Notes: generated from the letters alone by a model not told the origin. Counted from the stretch's first letter, positions 32,905 to 46,532 are shown. The stretch is 64,000 nt of DNA from Engraulis encrasicolus (GCF_034702125.1 NC_085869.1:13260907-13324906); one strand, 5' to 3'. Translations and numbers: made by a program.

Positions 32905-33350
32905 TGGAGACCACACACAATTAAAGGTGTAGGTTTGGCCTGGAAAGTGATGGGGACATTGCAATGGCAAATGGGTGTGCTATTTTTGCATTATGTTTGT
33001 GGAAAAAATGGTGGGGTTCAAAAGCTGGGTTCGTCTCAAAAGTGGTATGAACATATCCCCACCATCTACACCTAAAACTACACCCATGCACACAAGGACA
33101 GCAAGAGACCACACGCAAGCAAAGGTGTAGGTTTAGCTTGGAAAGGAGTGGGGACATTGCAATGGCAAATTGTCCAGGGTATGCTATTTTTGCATTATAT
33201 TTCTGAAAAAAATAGTGGGGACACGCTAGGTTCATCCCAAATCTATCTTTGAGTATAAATAAAGTCACCTTACCTTACCTTACTTACCTTAAAGTGGTAT
33301 GGACATGTCCCCACCATCTACACCTAAAACTTCACCCATGCACACAAGTA
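32905..33350. repeat. Tandem duplication of about 195 bp
   Basis: Unit 1 (about 32908-33102) and unit 2 (about 33108-33350) share GGTGTAGGTTT, GGGGACATTGCAATGGCAAA, TTTTTGCATTAT, and CCCCACCATCTACACC. Unit 2 is longer by an insertion at about 33240-33290. Confidence 0.85.
33240..33290 (+). mobile_element. Short retroposon 3' tail inserted in the second tandem unit
   Basis: The text GAGTATAAATAAAGTCACC followed by ACCTT repeats is absent from unit 1 and looks like the 3' end of a 5'-truncated LINE or SINE with a short tandem tail. Class by resemblance only. Confidence 0.55.
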
Positions 33351-35224
33351 CTCAGTCAGCTTTTACCCAGGGAGCCACTTGGTCTGTTTTCTTTCTAGCT
33401 CAGCCTCAGTAGGTCAAAGTGCCCTTTACCACTGACTGACACTGATCCCAAACTGCTTGTGATGTTGTTAGACTTCTATTCTGCCATTGAGCAAGTGTGA
33501 AAAGTATGAATGTGAGATAATGCATTGTAAACTTTGCTGAGTGAGTGAATATAACAACGCTATGTTAATGCAGATCATGTACCATTCCAGACAACAACAG
33601 AGATAGCAAAAAATAGTTTGTATCAACTGTCTACGTGTGTTGTTGCCAAAGTTGGCGAACCAGGAAGGAGAGTGAGCGAGTGAGTGAGTGAAATTTCAAT
33701 AGTTTGTTGAGTGGAGCAGAGCACAGCGGGGTTTATTGGACGCGTGCGTGTGTGAAAACTGAACTCCTCTCCCTCCCGTCGCAGCTGGCTGTCGGCCTCC
33801 TGCTCCCACCCCCACCCCCCGCCCCCCCTCTGAGGGAGCTCCCGTTCACTTGACCAGCTGCATGCAGTACTTATGCAGTCAACACAGGACACCTCCTGCA
33901 GAGTTTGTCTGTCACAGTCCCCTAAACACATTTTAATTTATTCACACCTTGGCATGCTAGTGGCAGGACCTTCACTATTTATAGCGAGGTTTTTCATATC
34001 CGCCCAGGCAGACTCAGTGAAGTGCTGTGAAATATAGAGTAGTTTAAGGCACCACTCGGTTCAAAGGAGCGGCAATAGCTAGCCACCTCTATTATGGCGG
34101 ACTAGCATGAAGTCATTACTGCCATCCATGATGTCTGTGACTGATAGGTCATTTCCGACCGTGCACACTGTGGAATGCAATCAGGCTACAAGCTAATGGA
34201 TGTGCTTGGCCAGCCACGGGTGGTGTGCAAAAGGGGCGATCCTGACCCAGCTGAAAGATGATTAAAATGCATGGCAAAGGACTTTTACATCGGGCACGAA
34301 TCATATTGTCCATCTGCATCATAATTGGTTTGTTTATTAGAATGCACAGGGAAAAAACAGTACAAGGAGCTCACTTTGTATTACCGTAACAGAGCCGTCA
34401 GCAGAGAGTAGGTTTGGGAGACGGGTTGGGTTGGGTTGGGGGTGGGGGGAGGGTTGGTCTGCAGATGCAGGTGCTGTGGGTTTATCTTCAGTACTGTACA
34501 GTCCAACACATTACTTACAGCGGCCTGCTTTGGGACAGAATTATTTTCCTCAGCTGCCCGGTTTCGCTATCATCATTTTATAGTTCTTGTTTCTTGAAGT
34601 CCATTCTTCACTCATTAATTGGGCCAGTCTCCCTCCTGTCTTCCTACCTTCTGCCCTTCTCAGTGGTAGCCTACCGAGATTGAGGAAGTTTTCTCTCTAG
34701 ATATGAGACGGCACCACTTTGGTTCTCTTATATACATGTGTGCTTTGTAAACCAATGTGTCTTCATAAAAGTTTTTGAATAGGGTACTTAAAAACTAGAC
34801 GTTCACAAGTCAAATGCTATGCTGCATACGTTAACTGCATATTCTGCTTTTATTTGTGCTTTTAAACTCATATGATGTTTCTTGAGTGGGAATGAGTAGG
34901 TTACTTTAATGCTTACACTTCACAAGTCCAATTCAATCGTATTTCGCATAATGTTTATAGCCTTCAAAAAGGTGTGCCTAATTATTTATTTTCCAATGTC
35001 CTTTCACACAAAGGACTTGACATCATCATTTTATATAGATACTTTTGTGAATGGGTGCTCATGCCTACTCAGTCGGTCTTATTGATATCAGATAGAAGAC
35101 GATTGCTGATGATTTATCATCCGCAGACAGGTGTAGCATGAATGAGAGAGTTTGAGTTTGATTTCTTCTCGGATCTCTAAAGCTGTGTCAGTATAAATAG
35201 AAAGGACAGTCCGTCTGTTTGTGT
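33351..35224. other. Gene-free stretch (probable Eph intron 5)
   Basis: No Eph exon 6-type sequence or other gene is visible. It holds GAGT/GTGA tandem text near 33668-33692 and a G-run cluster at 34423-34453. Confidence 0.45.
34423..34453 (+). other. Potential G-quadruplex
   Basis: At least six G-runs of three or more are spaced by one or two bases (GGGTTGGGTTGGGTTGGGGG and onward to GGGAGGG). The first four units look like a telomere-type G4 motif. Confidence 0.6.
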
Positions 35225-35316
35225 CTGTCTCTGTCTCTGTCTCTGCCTCTGCCTCTGTCTCTGTCTCTGACTCTGTCTCTGTCTCTGTCTCTGTCTCTGT
35301 CTCTGTCTCTGTCTCT
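35225..35316. repeat. (TGTCTC)n hexanucleotide microsatellite
   Basis: About fifteen TGTCTC units with a few TGCCTC and TGACTC variants. Confidence 0.95.
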
Positions 35317-35692
35317 ATCATGATACCATGAGATGTCCTTTGCTTCCCACTCAAGGTAGACTCATTCCCATAAGACCTGTTCAAGATAAAGATACAGTAT
35401 ATGAAGAGTTTTCTTTGCAAAATGGCATATTCATTTTGGAACATTTTGGGAAATTCCACATCTTTGTATAGGGCATTGCATTGCATCACATTGCCAACTG
35501 CATTTTATATAGGTTGAAAAAGTATGTTCTCAAAATTATTTGAATGGCAAGAATTCACACAGGACGTTTCGACAGTCATTTACAATACTAAAATGCAAAA
35601 GTCAAGAAATTGTGTTTGTCATTTTGCAAAGAAACTCTTCATAGCCAGTAACATATCTCTTTCCTGGATACATATGTACCATCAGGGCCGGA

Positions 35693-35965
35693 TTAATGCA
35701 CAGGCTAGATATGGCTGCAGCCAAGGGCCCCCCACTTGCCAGGGGCCCCCTGATTGCCCAAAAGAGAAAAAATGCAGAATTGGGACAAGATTCAACATTG
35801 AAAAATCGATCCACCGTGTTGAGAACAGTTGGCAGACATGTTTTCATGAATTTATAGCTCGTAATTATGACACTGTCTGTGTACATTTTTCCCGAAATTT
35901 GCCTTCTCTGGGGCCCCACAGCAAACTGTACCCTAGGGGCCCCGGGCCATCTTAATCCGGCCCTG
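35693..35965. mobile_element. hAT-like MITE, CAGGGCCGGATTAA family
   Basis: The ends CAGGGCCGGATTAATGC and TTAATCCGGCCCTG are inverted repeats. The flanking 8-mers TGTACCAT and CATACCAT agree at six of eight. 273 bp. Confidence 0.85.
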
Positions 35966-36162
35966 CATACCATCATAAATACGGCATACATGTACATAGC
36001 AACACTACATTCATTTACTCCATAGACATCAATTAAGTGCCATTGTGTCCATACAGACCAATAAAGCTCCATAGTGGGAGATTAACGGTGGCTATGGAAC
36101 GGGAATGTAAAACCATTCACATCCTGAGAAAGTGATAAGAGTCTTGGGGGATTACTGCTGGA

Positions 36163-37245
36163 TTAACCCTATCGCGCCGGATGCATCATATATGTCTCAT
36201 CAAATTCAAAGCCCTCTCCACGCTGACACACAAAAAAATCGATCTGAAAAACATCCTGCGTGTCATTTCCAAACGTCCTGCAGTACACGGAAACCGCCAC
36301 AAGAGAGTAGCGGTTGACCACAGCTCGGCGAAAAACAGGAAAATGGTGTAGAAGCGGTTTCCCTGATCGACGCTGAGATTTCGTCAAATTGCATAAGGTT
36401 TGTGTACAAATTTCCGAAATATAACTCTACATCCTTTAATTTGAACACTTGCTTTGTGCAATTAAGCAAGGAAGAGTTTATATTTTTACACCGTGTTGCA
36501 GAGAGATCGTGCTAAAACTGATGAGACATATAAGCACCATCCGGCGGTGGCAGGAAGTCAGCCATCAATGCATTTGCTCCATAGGGAAACTTACAAAGCA
36601 TACCACGACGATCGTTTAACAAAACACACAAGTTGTTTTACTTCAAGACAAAGATATTGCCTTAAGAAACAGGTTTTTCTTGCAATTTTGAAAATGCAAT
36701 GCAAAATGTTGAAATTATGATCTCGTAAAAAATGCATTGAAGTGAATGGAGAAATGGTCCAATTGTAGTATTGGACCCATATATTCAAATTACACGTCAA
36801 AAATGAATAATGATCTATATTACACTCATAAATAGGTTGTTGAGCATTCGATCAGCTATGTTTTTACATAGATTTTAAAAAATTACCCAACCAGGCTGTG
36901 GGAAATGTAAAATATGGTCCTGCTAAAACAAGGATAGGCTTTAAAAAATGGCAGGATCTCACTAAATATTTAAAGATAATCCTCAAATTAAATTGTCTGA
37001 CAACTTTTTTAAATTAAAAAAAAGTTGTAAATGCATTAAAAGTCATTTTTCAATGGTCATGAAATTGGAATTTTCATTCATTAAAAGCCTGATGCATCAT
37101 ATATGATGCATTAAATATCTCAGCGACCTTAACAAAATTTTGATTTTTTTTTTTACATTTCTTATAAGGGACCAATATTGAAGCAAATTCCAAAAAAATA
37201 GAATTTTCTCTCATTGCTTTCATGGTTCAGGTTTCACAGGGTTAA
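36163..37245. mobile_element. piggyBac-like nonautonomous element of about 1.08 kb
   Basis: TTAA at 36163-36166 and 37242-37245 bounds an element that begins CCCTATCGCGCC and ends TTTCACAGGG. TTAA followed by CCCT is typical of piggyBac ends. The subterminal text GATGCATCATATATG occurs near the left end (36180) and again near the right end (37092), where it is part of a palindrome. No transposase ORF is present. Confidence 0.7.
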
Positions 37246-38196
37246 TGTACTAGAAGCAGTCTTATATTACAATAGTGCTAGTGTTATCTTTATTTGACAT
37301 AATAAATCCACATTGTAAAATAAGGAACGTCCATCTGATGACTGACATACAGTAGCAGGTAGCCTGGGAAATCCCATGCTGCTTTGCTCAATAGTTCCGA
37401 TCTGAAAGACCACATGGATTCTATCCCTTAGAGAGGGTTCCAGATCTTGGGCTCCAATCAAGAGAGTGGGGAGGGGCGCAAAGGCGATGACTACAATTTT
37501 TGTTTTAATAGATACAACTGACATGATTGGCTATGGACTACTGTACGTTCATGCCAAATGACACATTCGTAATGCCCAACAAATGACCATGGGCGACAGT
37601 AAACCACACCTTTCCTATGAGAAATTGCATAGTTATATTAGGTAACCTCCAGACGATCTCACTTGTGAGATCGTCTGGTGTTAACCAGGCAAAGTAGCAG
37701 GGTTCCTGAGGCTGAGAAAATATTCAAAGGTGATTAAGTGTTAACAGTCTGATTTCACCTACTGTATTAGTTCACATGCCTTCGTATGAAGCCAAGCCAA
37801 TTTCAGCCTCACATGTTCCGTCTGCATATTCAAGGCTTAAGTCACAGTAATGATTTTTTAGATTGGATTTGTAAAGGGCATGCACACACTGACACAGGCA
37901 TTCCTTCTTTACTATGGAGATTTTAGTGCGAGACCTGTGGCAGGGTGACATGGATTCTTGCAATCATGGTCAAGAAAGAGTATTCCGAAAGTCTTGTGGT
38001 GTCTTGTGTGTGTTTAGTTGGCAAGAAGGTGTATTTGACACATTGTATTTGGCACAGTGCTAAAAGACGGACACACCTTGTGCGGTAAAAAGAGTGAAAC
38101 AATGGGAGATTTATTTTTTCTGTAATGACAGGGGTGTGCGACAAGGGACTGATTTAATTGCCTGGCGTGCCGCCCCTGTAGAGCACTGTGCTGCAG
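37246..38196. other. Gene-free stretch with an old repeat
   Basis: The text from about 37357 (TAGCCTGGGAAATCCCATGC) to 37690 (TTAACCAGGCAA) resembles 47088-47178 (TAGCCTGGGAACACCCATAC to GTAACCAGGCAA), so an old dispersed element is likely. No gene seen. Confidence 0.45.
37649..37678. repeat. Near-perfect hairpin
   Basis: CCAGACGATCTCAC and GTGAGATCGTCTGG form a 14-bp perfect stem with a two-base TT spacer. It lies inside the old repeat described for 37246-38196. Confidence 0.85.
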
Positions 38197-38514
38197 CATG
38201 GGCTGGACTGGCCAAGTGGCATAGCGGGCATTTCCCGGTGGGCCCCGCACCCTCGTGTTTTTTTTTTCAGGAAACACATAAAACTCCCCCAGAAAGGATT
38301 GAGTTATGAGTTATGCGAAATATGAGTTATGCGAAAACGTCAACTCGGCCAAAAAATGACTTAGGCGATTATTTTAGGAAGGTGACGAAATGTAAAATAT
38401 ATCTATATATTTGTTTTTTACATTTTTGAGTGAGTCAGATCTGCACCGCTAATTATTAGGGGCCCCTTTAAGCCAAAAGTGCCCGGGCCCTCTTTCTCCC
38501 CCAGTCCAGCTCTG
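38197..38514. mobile_element. hAT-like MITE, CAGGGCTGGACT family, copy C
   Basis: The left end is CATGGGCTGGACTGGCC and the right end CCCAGTCCAGCTCTG. A perfect 8-bp duplication TGCTGCAG is at 38189-38196 and 38515-38522. 318 bp. Confidence 0.85.
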
Positions 38515-38841
38515 TGCTGCAGCATGGCACCAAACAGAGGGGTTTGCACAGCAGTGGGGCAGGATTGGGGCCCCAAACAGAGCCAAGCCGCGATGGTGGT
38601 GGATGACAAAACAGAAGAAATTGGCGGCTGGAGAAGGAGGAGGAGGAGGCGGGGTCTTGCTGTCTGTTGCCGTGGCGATGGTGATTGACGTGCCGTGGGG
38701 AGCCCGCGAGCCCGCGAGCCAAGCGGCATCATGGAGGAGGAATGGCAATTGATTGCAGTGAGAGCTGTGCGGTGTAAAGAGTCAAAGCTCAGGAGAGGCC
38801 AACGAGTTATGAGCACCTGAAAGGGATAGAAGGTCCTGTGT

Positions 38842-38880
38842 GTGCCTGTTGTGCATGTGTGTGTGTGTGTGTGTGCGTGC

Positions 38881-38960
<80 letters not shown>

Positions 38961-39069
38961 ATTGCTGCGTGCGAGTGCGTGTGTGCGTGTGTGTGTGTGT
39001 GTGTGTGCATTGCTGCGTGCAAGTGCGTGCGTGCGTGTGTGTGTGTGTGTGTGCATTGCTGCGTGCGAG

Positions 39070-39117
<48 letters not shown>

Positions 39118-39315
39118 TGTGTGTGTGCATTGCTGCGTGCGTGTGCGTGCGTGTATGTGTGTGTCTGCGTGTGTGCACTGTGCATGTGTGCTTGGTGCAA
39201 GAGAAAGAGAGAGTCTGTGGGGGTTGAGATTGGAATGTGTATGAAGCGCAGTGTGTGTGTGTGCGCGCGAGCGTGTGTGTGTGTGTGTGTGTGTGCGCAC
39301 GAGCGTGTGTGTGTA
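38842..39315. repeat. Compound GT / GTGC / GCATTGCTGCGTGC repeat block
   Basis: GT and GTGC runs are punctuated four times by a GTGCATTGCTGCGTGC motif (near 38959, 39007, 39053 and 39127), giving a higher-order unit of roughly 45-75 bp. More GT runs follow at about 39251-39315. Confidence 0.93.
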
Positions 39316-39851
39316 TATGGGGGATGTCCCATTAAAGGAAGGCCTTCTTTAATCACCTGAAACAGCTGGGTAATTGTGTGTGTCACTGAGGCAATCAAGG
39401 GCGGATAGAGTCCTCCAGTTCAGCAACATCTCTCTTTCATGAATAAATTAGTATACTCCCCAGTAACCTCGGTCCAATTAAATACCATCAAGTTTTTTGA
39501 AAAAAGGTCAAGGAAAAAACGATTTTGAATAAAATGTCCATCCAGCCTGAGAAATTTGTGGTGAAAGGTTATGTGGGTTTTCCATTACCATTACTGAAAC
39601 ATGCTGTTTTTTTTTGTTGCCGATGCAATAATAACATTCACATTGAAAACATAAATACCAGCATTGACGCTGCCACATAAAAAACAAGATACAAGTATTT
39701 TGCACAGACGTTTTGGGGGGCAGGTGCTCAAAGGGGAGACGGGCCTGTGGAACTTCCAGCTGCCTTACTAGGATATAGAGGCTAGATAAATTATACCTAA
39801 TATATATTATAGGGGTGAAAGATGTTTTTGGGGCTAAGACGTCAGGTGGAG
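39316..39851. other. Gene-free stretch
   Basis: Nothing recognised. Confidence 0.4.
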
Positions 39852-40122
39852 TTAGGCCGGCCGCACATTGGCTCCGACAGTACTGTGGCGCACTTTTGTT
39901 CCGACAGAATTCGGACCCCCAAACCCAATTTCACACGAACATAGCATTGATAGTCAATGGGCGGCACCGACAAAATAGAACTTGTCTCTAATTGCTATCC
40001 GACATTGGCGAATGTCCGCGGACATCGGCGCCAGTGTGCGGGGTTCTATTGAAAATAATGAAATCGAACTTTTGCGGAGCAGTGCGCAGCACTTTGTCGG
40101 AGCCTATGTGCGGAAGCCCTAA
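39852..40122. mobile_element. MITE, GGCCGCACA...GGCTCCGACA family, copy 1
   Basis: The left end TTAGGCCGGCCGCACATTGG and the right end GAGCCTATGTGCGG then AAGCCCTAA are imperfect inverted repeats. It shares TAGTCAATGGGCGGCACC, GGCGCCAGTGTGC and CGAACTTTTGCGGAGCAGTG with the copy at 42883-43143. A Harbinger-type origin is possible from the GGGC-like ends but not proven. Confidence 0.75.
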
Positions 40123-41750
<1,628 letters not shown>

Positions 41751-42076
41751 CAGTGATTCTCAAACGTTTTCAGACCAAGAACCACTTTATACCCCAATCC
41801 AAAAATGTTCAGGGACCACCTATCAACTGAATTGACAGTTGACGGGTGCTAATTTGACACTGCTAATTTCGACGCAGATCACTTACTTTTTATTCACATT
41901 ACAAGCCTGTCTTGTTGTGGTGAAAATAATAATTTATGTTTAGCTTTGTAATTATGTTACAAATATGGCCTACTGCTACTGTACCTTGTCTTGGAAAAGT
42001 AGAAATCCCCTCGGAGAGCACATGAGCTCTGTTGCGGACCACCAGTGGTCTCCGGACCACACTTTGAGAATCACTG
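41751..42076. mobile_element. hAT-like MITE, CAGTGTTTCTCAAAC family, copy 2
   Basis: It begins CAGTGATTCTCAAACG and ends TTTGAGAATCACTG. The flanking 8-mers CTGTAGCA and CTGTCGCA agree at seven of eight. Homologous to 20326-20620. Confidence 0.85.
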
Positions 42077-42204
42077 CTGTCGCATGTCGCCACCCTGGTA
42101 TTCAATTTCGAATTCCCTTCCATCCCTCTGCTCCACTATACTCCTCCATAAAGCCACATGCTGTATTGATGATGGGTACAGTAGCCGGTCCACGCTGTAG
42201 CATC

Positions 42205-42358
42205 AGGGTCGCTGACTGTTTTGGGCGGGCCACGGACAAAATCATCTCAAAGGGGACCCCAGCCCATGGCATACAACATAATGAGGACCCAATTCTGGGC
42301 CCCCTCTCTACCTGGGCCTGGGACAACTGTCCCCTTTGTCCCCCCCCTGTCGGCACCC
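42205..42358. repeat. Dispersed repeat, second copy of the 28044 type
   Basis: Shares CTGGGCCTGGGACAACTGTC and upstream text with 28044-28190. A second short duplication lies nearby: CATTCAATTTCGAATTCCCT near 42390 repeats TATTCAATTTCGAATTCCCT near 42100. Confidence 0.65.
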
Positions 42359-42559
42359 CATCCTGTAGCATGTTGCCACCCTGTCTGGCTGCCATTCAAT
42401 TTCGAATTCCCTTGCTGCCCTCGCATCCCTCTGCTCCACTATCCCCCATAAAGCCTCATGCCGTATTGATGGACACTGCCCAGCGCAGCCGTCTTCTGTG
42501 TTGTCAGACTGGGGCCATTGTGAAAGGCAGCCTAGGGATGTGAGAGACTCACTCAGAGG

Positions 42560-42581
42560 AAGGGGGTAAGCTAATGCAGAG

Positions 42582-42612
<31 letters not shown>

Positions 42613-43615
42613 GGGGTTGTGCGTGTAGCTAAGGGCAGCCTGCAGGATGTGGGAGGCAGGGGGTGGGGGGCCTGTAGGCAAGGCAGTCTGGGGGGGGGGG
42701 TGTAGGTAAGGCAGCCTGCGGATGTGAGTGGGAGGGGGGGGTTGGCAGCCGGGGGGGGGGGGGGGGGTAGGTAAGGCAGCCTGCGGATGTGAGGGGGGGG
42801 CGTATAGGGTAGGTAAGGCAGCCTGCGGATGTGAGGGGGGGGGCGTATAGGGTAGGTAAGGCAGCCTGCGGATGTGAGTGGAAGGCCCTCCATGCATCGG
42901 TTTCGACAGCACTGCAGAGCACTTTAGCTTCCGACACAATTCCGACCCCGCGCACACAATTTCACCACAGCAGAGAATGGATAGTCAATGGGCGGCACCA
43001 AGAAAAAAATAGAACTGGTCTCTAAACGCCAGTCGATTTCCTTGGTCATCGGCGCCAGTGTGCTGGGTTCTATTGAAAACAATGGAATCGAACTTTTGCG
43101 GAGCAGTGCTCTGCACTTTGTCAGAGCCGGTGTGCGGCGGCCCGAGGGGGAAGCGTGTAGCTAAGTGAGCCTGGAGATATAAGAGGAAGGAGGGGGGAGC
43201 GTGTAGGTAAGGCAGCCTGGAGATATAAGAGGAAGGAGGGGGGAGAGTGTAGGTAAGGCAGCCTGGAGATATAAGAGGAAGGAGGGGGGAGAGTGTAGGT
43301 AAGGCAGCCTGGAGATATAAGAGGAAGGAGGGGGGAGAGTGTAGGTAAGGCAGCCTGGAGATATAAGAGGAAGGGGGGCCGTGTAGGTACGGTAAGGCAG
43401 CCTGGGCATGTGTGTGTGTGTGTGGCTCAGGCAGCCTGGGGGGGAGCGCGTAGGCAAGTGAGCCTGGCGATGTGAGAGGAAGGGGGGGGGCTGTGTAGGT
43501 ACGGTAAGGCAGCCTCGGCATGTGAGGGGGGGTGTAGCTAAGGCAGCCTGGGGGGGAGCGCGTAGGCAAGTGAGCCTGGGGATGTGAGAGGAAGGGGGGG
43601 TCGTGTAGGTAATTA
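42560..43615. repeat. GGCAGCCTG minisatellite array
   Basis: About seventeen imperfect units, each built on GTAGGTAAGGCAGCCTG followed by GATGTGAG or GATATAAGAGGAAGG and a G-run of variable length. The best-preserved block (about 43190-43380) has near-identical units of about 47 bp. Long G-runs near 42594-42616 and 42752-42768 lie in the early part. It is interrupted by a MITE at 42883-43143. Proline-rich minus-strand frames here are artefacts. Confidence 0.9.
42883..43143. mobile_element. MITE, GGCCGCACA...GGCTCCGACA family, copy 2, inside the minisatellite
   Basis: It is homologous to 39852-40122 over its length, with ends GGCCCTCCATGCATCGG and CCGGTGTGCGGCGGCCC. Minisatellite units lie on both sides, so it inserted into an existing array or the array grew around it. 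Confidence 0.75.
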
Positions 43616-43789
43616 ACCTGGCTCCTCTTGACCGACTGCAGCCACCTGACAAACACCCCCCTGGCTGGGCAGGTCTGAGCCCCCTGACTGCCTCCAGACC
43701 CCACTGTCTCTCCCAGCGCTGATAATTACAAGAAAGGCACAGATTTTTAAAGGGCCAAGACCTTGCAAGTTCATGGCTACAATATGGTT

Positions 43790-44090
<301 letters not shown>

Positions 44091-45655
44091 CTTCAGGCTT
44101 CCTGGCAGACCTGTGGTGACTACAGTATGAATATATTTGATCATTTCTTGATTCTCAACAGCACTAGTGCCAAATGCCAAAAGCATTCTCTTCCTCACCA
44201 CATTCTTTATTACACAATAAAAAGTTGCCAATATACAAATGGAAAACAAAAAAAAATTCAAAGTGCTGCTTTGTACCAAACAGTGATTTTAAATTTTTTT
44301 GTAATACTAATTTCAGCTGAGTCAGCAAATTTGATATGCTAATCAAAATTCCCCGATCTCAATAGAACAATGTCGACATACCAAATTCGTTTTATCCACC
44401 TGTCTTTCTCCGTTGCAATATTTCACCAAGAAACCGATGTGTTCCTAAACTGGAGATTTTAGCGAGAAGGCAGGATGTTCAAGATCCGGTTGGTTGCTAA
44501 CAGTAGCCGTAGCGTACAGATACACCATTCTCTGACACAACAACAAGCAATAGGACCTTGCATAGGTTTTTTGAAGAGGGGTTACGAAAAGCCTTTCTGA
44601 TTGGTCCACCGTGTGACGTCACCTCCACCGCACATGGTCACAAGAGCACGAATCACAAATTTCCTCATGAGTATTAAAGACCTTCCCCTTACTTCTTCAA
44701 TCACATGAGGGGTGTCCTCGTGAATATTAAAGAGCCACGGCACATGAAGTGGAAGCGTGTAAAAAAACATAAACTGTGTAAATTGACAGTACTTGTTCGA
44801 TACAGCACTGTACCATACCGAACGTCTCTTTCCAACGGGTCAGTACGAATACATGTACAGCACAGTACCATTACAGGCCTGCTAGTATCTTACTTTTTCA
44901 AAAGCTTGTGCCCAATCCTATTTAATTCAACAAGAGTACGAGAAAATACTACACAGAGTCCCTCTCTAAGGACAGATTTCAAGTTCTCTACCTCACACGA
45001 ATAAGCACTTGAGATTGATATTCCTCCGCGTTTCAAAACGTGTGCAACCAAATGCTTGGTGTGCAAGGGAGCTGTCTCGTCCATATATTGTGTGCCGAGA
45101 TGGATGGCGGGCCCCATTGTTAATAAAGATGAATGGCACTGCATTAACTGGTGGTGTGAGAACCTCAGGTACGGTTGGGGGGCCACAGTGGCCTTGCAAT
45201 GATAGCTCATAAATGGACCCTGAGTCCAGCACTTATTAGCCGCTGATTTATCCTGCTGCATCTTAAAGAACGCCCTTGGCTTCCCCAACCTGTTATTGCC
45301 CCGCAAGGGCCACCATTGCAGGTGCATCGTGGGTTATGACGGGCAAGGCGGCGAGGCGCCCGCACGCTGGCCCGGCCATCTGGCTGCGGCGGCCGCTGAT
45401 GGCTCCATGAGGGATGGCGTTGTTTGTGAATGTGACCTCAGCAGGCAGAGGCCATCTCCATCAGCAGGGCAGGGCTGGGCTGGGTGCTCTGCTCTCTCCT
45501 GGCCTCCACCCTCAAGCTTTATGTGGCCTGCACTGTGCTGCATGCTAGCAGATATGGCCCGGACAAAAAGGCAGAGGACAAATTTATAGAACTGTGCTCC
45601 TTTTTTTTGGCGAATTACTAATGCAATAGTTGTTACTCTCCCTCTCTCTGTCTCT
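44091..45655. other. Noncoding stretch, partly GC-rich
   Basis: No exon recognised. The part at about 45290-45590 is GC-rich and complex; a 97-codon frame crosses it without any family feature. Confidence 0.4.
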
Positions 45656-45658
45656 CTG

Positions 45659-45726
<68 letters not shown>
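45656..45726. repeat. (CT)n microsatellite
   Basis: TCTCTG units pass into pure CT. Confidence 0.95.
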
Positions 45727-45728
<2 letters not shown>

Positions 45729-46280
45729 ATGCGCCCTATAGCACACTTTTTCAGTCCCTTCTTCTTTGCCTCCTATATCTGAATCTTTTTTTGACTATGA
45801 TTATAGTGTTACACACGTAATTAAAGTGTTGCACACGTATTGCTTTCAGTGTACCCTTTACTGGAATTAAGCGGACAAACAGTTAGGTTGGCTGAAGTTG
45901 CAACATGACCGTCAAGGTCAAAATGAATCACCATCACAAAACTATGGTCATTTTATTACAGATAAATATATGTGATGGAGTATAGAGCAGATGTTCCAAT
46001 AAAAAAGTTTGCGATTTTCACTTTGGTGTATAGCCTCTGTGCAAGGAGCCATTTTAATCATAAAACCCGCTTCTGCAGGCTTGATTAAATTTCTGCTGCA
46101 TTAAGCGCAAATGTTCAGCTTAAAAATCATTGCACGTTTTATTACAATGGTCAACAGTTTTGCTCAAATAGGGTCAGACATCTTTATTCAGCCATTGTAT
46201 TTCACGAAACATTCCGGAACAGCTTTGGTAATAATCTTCCCCTCCGCCAAGGCTTTATCATCGTTTACGTCTCAAAGAAG
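45727..46280. other. Gene-free stretch
   Basis: Tandem-like GTGTTACACACGTA and GTGTTGCACACGTA near 45808-45840. Nothing else recognised. Confidence 0.4.
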
Positions 46281-46532
46281 CATGGCCGTAACTACCATTG
46301 AGGACACAGAGGTCATGTCCTCTGTATTTTTTTAAATGTATCTACTCTATGATGAAAATCGATTTATGATCAACAATAATAAATGTAGTCTGTATACGTG
46401 CACCCCCATTTATCCTCAAGGCAACAAACTTAAGAGTTTGACTCAAGTGTTTGAAGCATTTTAAATGTACAGCATGCAGTACAGCACGCAGTATTTGACC
46501 CCGGTATTTGAAAATGTCTAGTTACGGCCCTG
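46281..46532. mobile_element. hAT-like MITE, CATGGCCGTAACTA family
   Basis: The ends CATGGCCGTAACTA and TAGTTACGGCCCTG are inverted repeats. A perfect 8-bp duplication CAAAGAAG is at 46273-46280 and 46533-46540. 252 bp. Confidence 0.88.

Noticed and set aside
38418..39398. 326-codon Thr-His-rich frame
   Set aside because: Reads an (AC)n/(GT)n block; a repeat artefact, as are all Cys-Val, Thr-His, Ser-Leu and Arg-Glu frames.
42560..43615. CRISPR-like array of spaced repeats
   Set aside because: Units are contiguous and imperfect, spacers are not unique, and this is eukaryotic DNA; it is a minisatellite.
45296..45589. GC-rich 97-codon frame as a possible gene
   Set aside because: No domain, no splice signal, and an overlapping frame on the other strand; GC richness alone explains the lack of stops.
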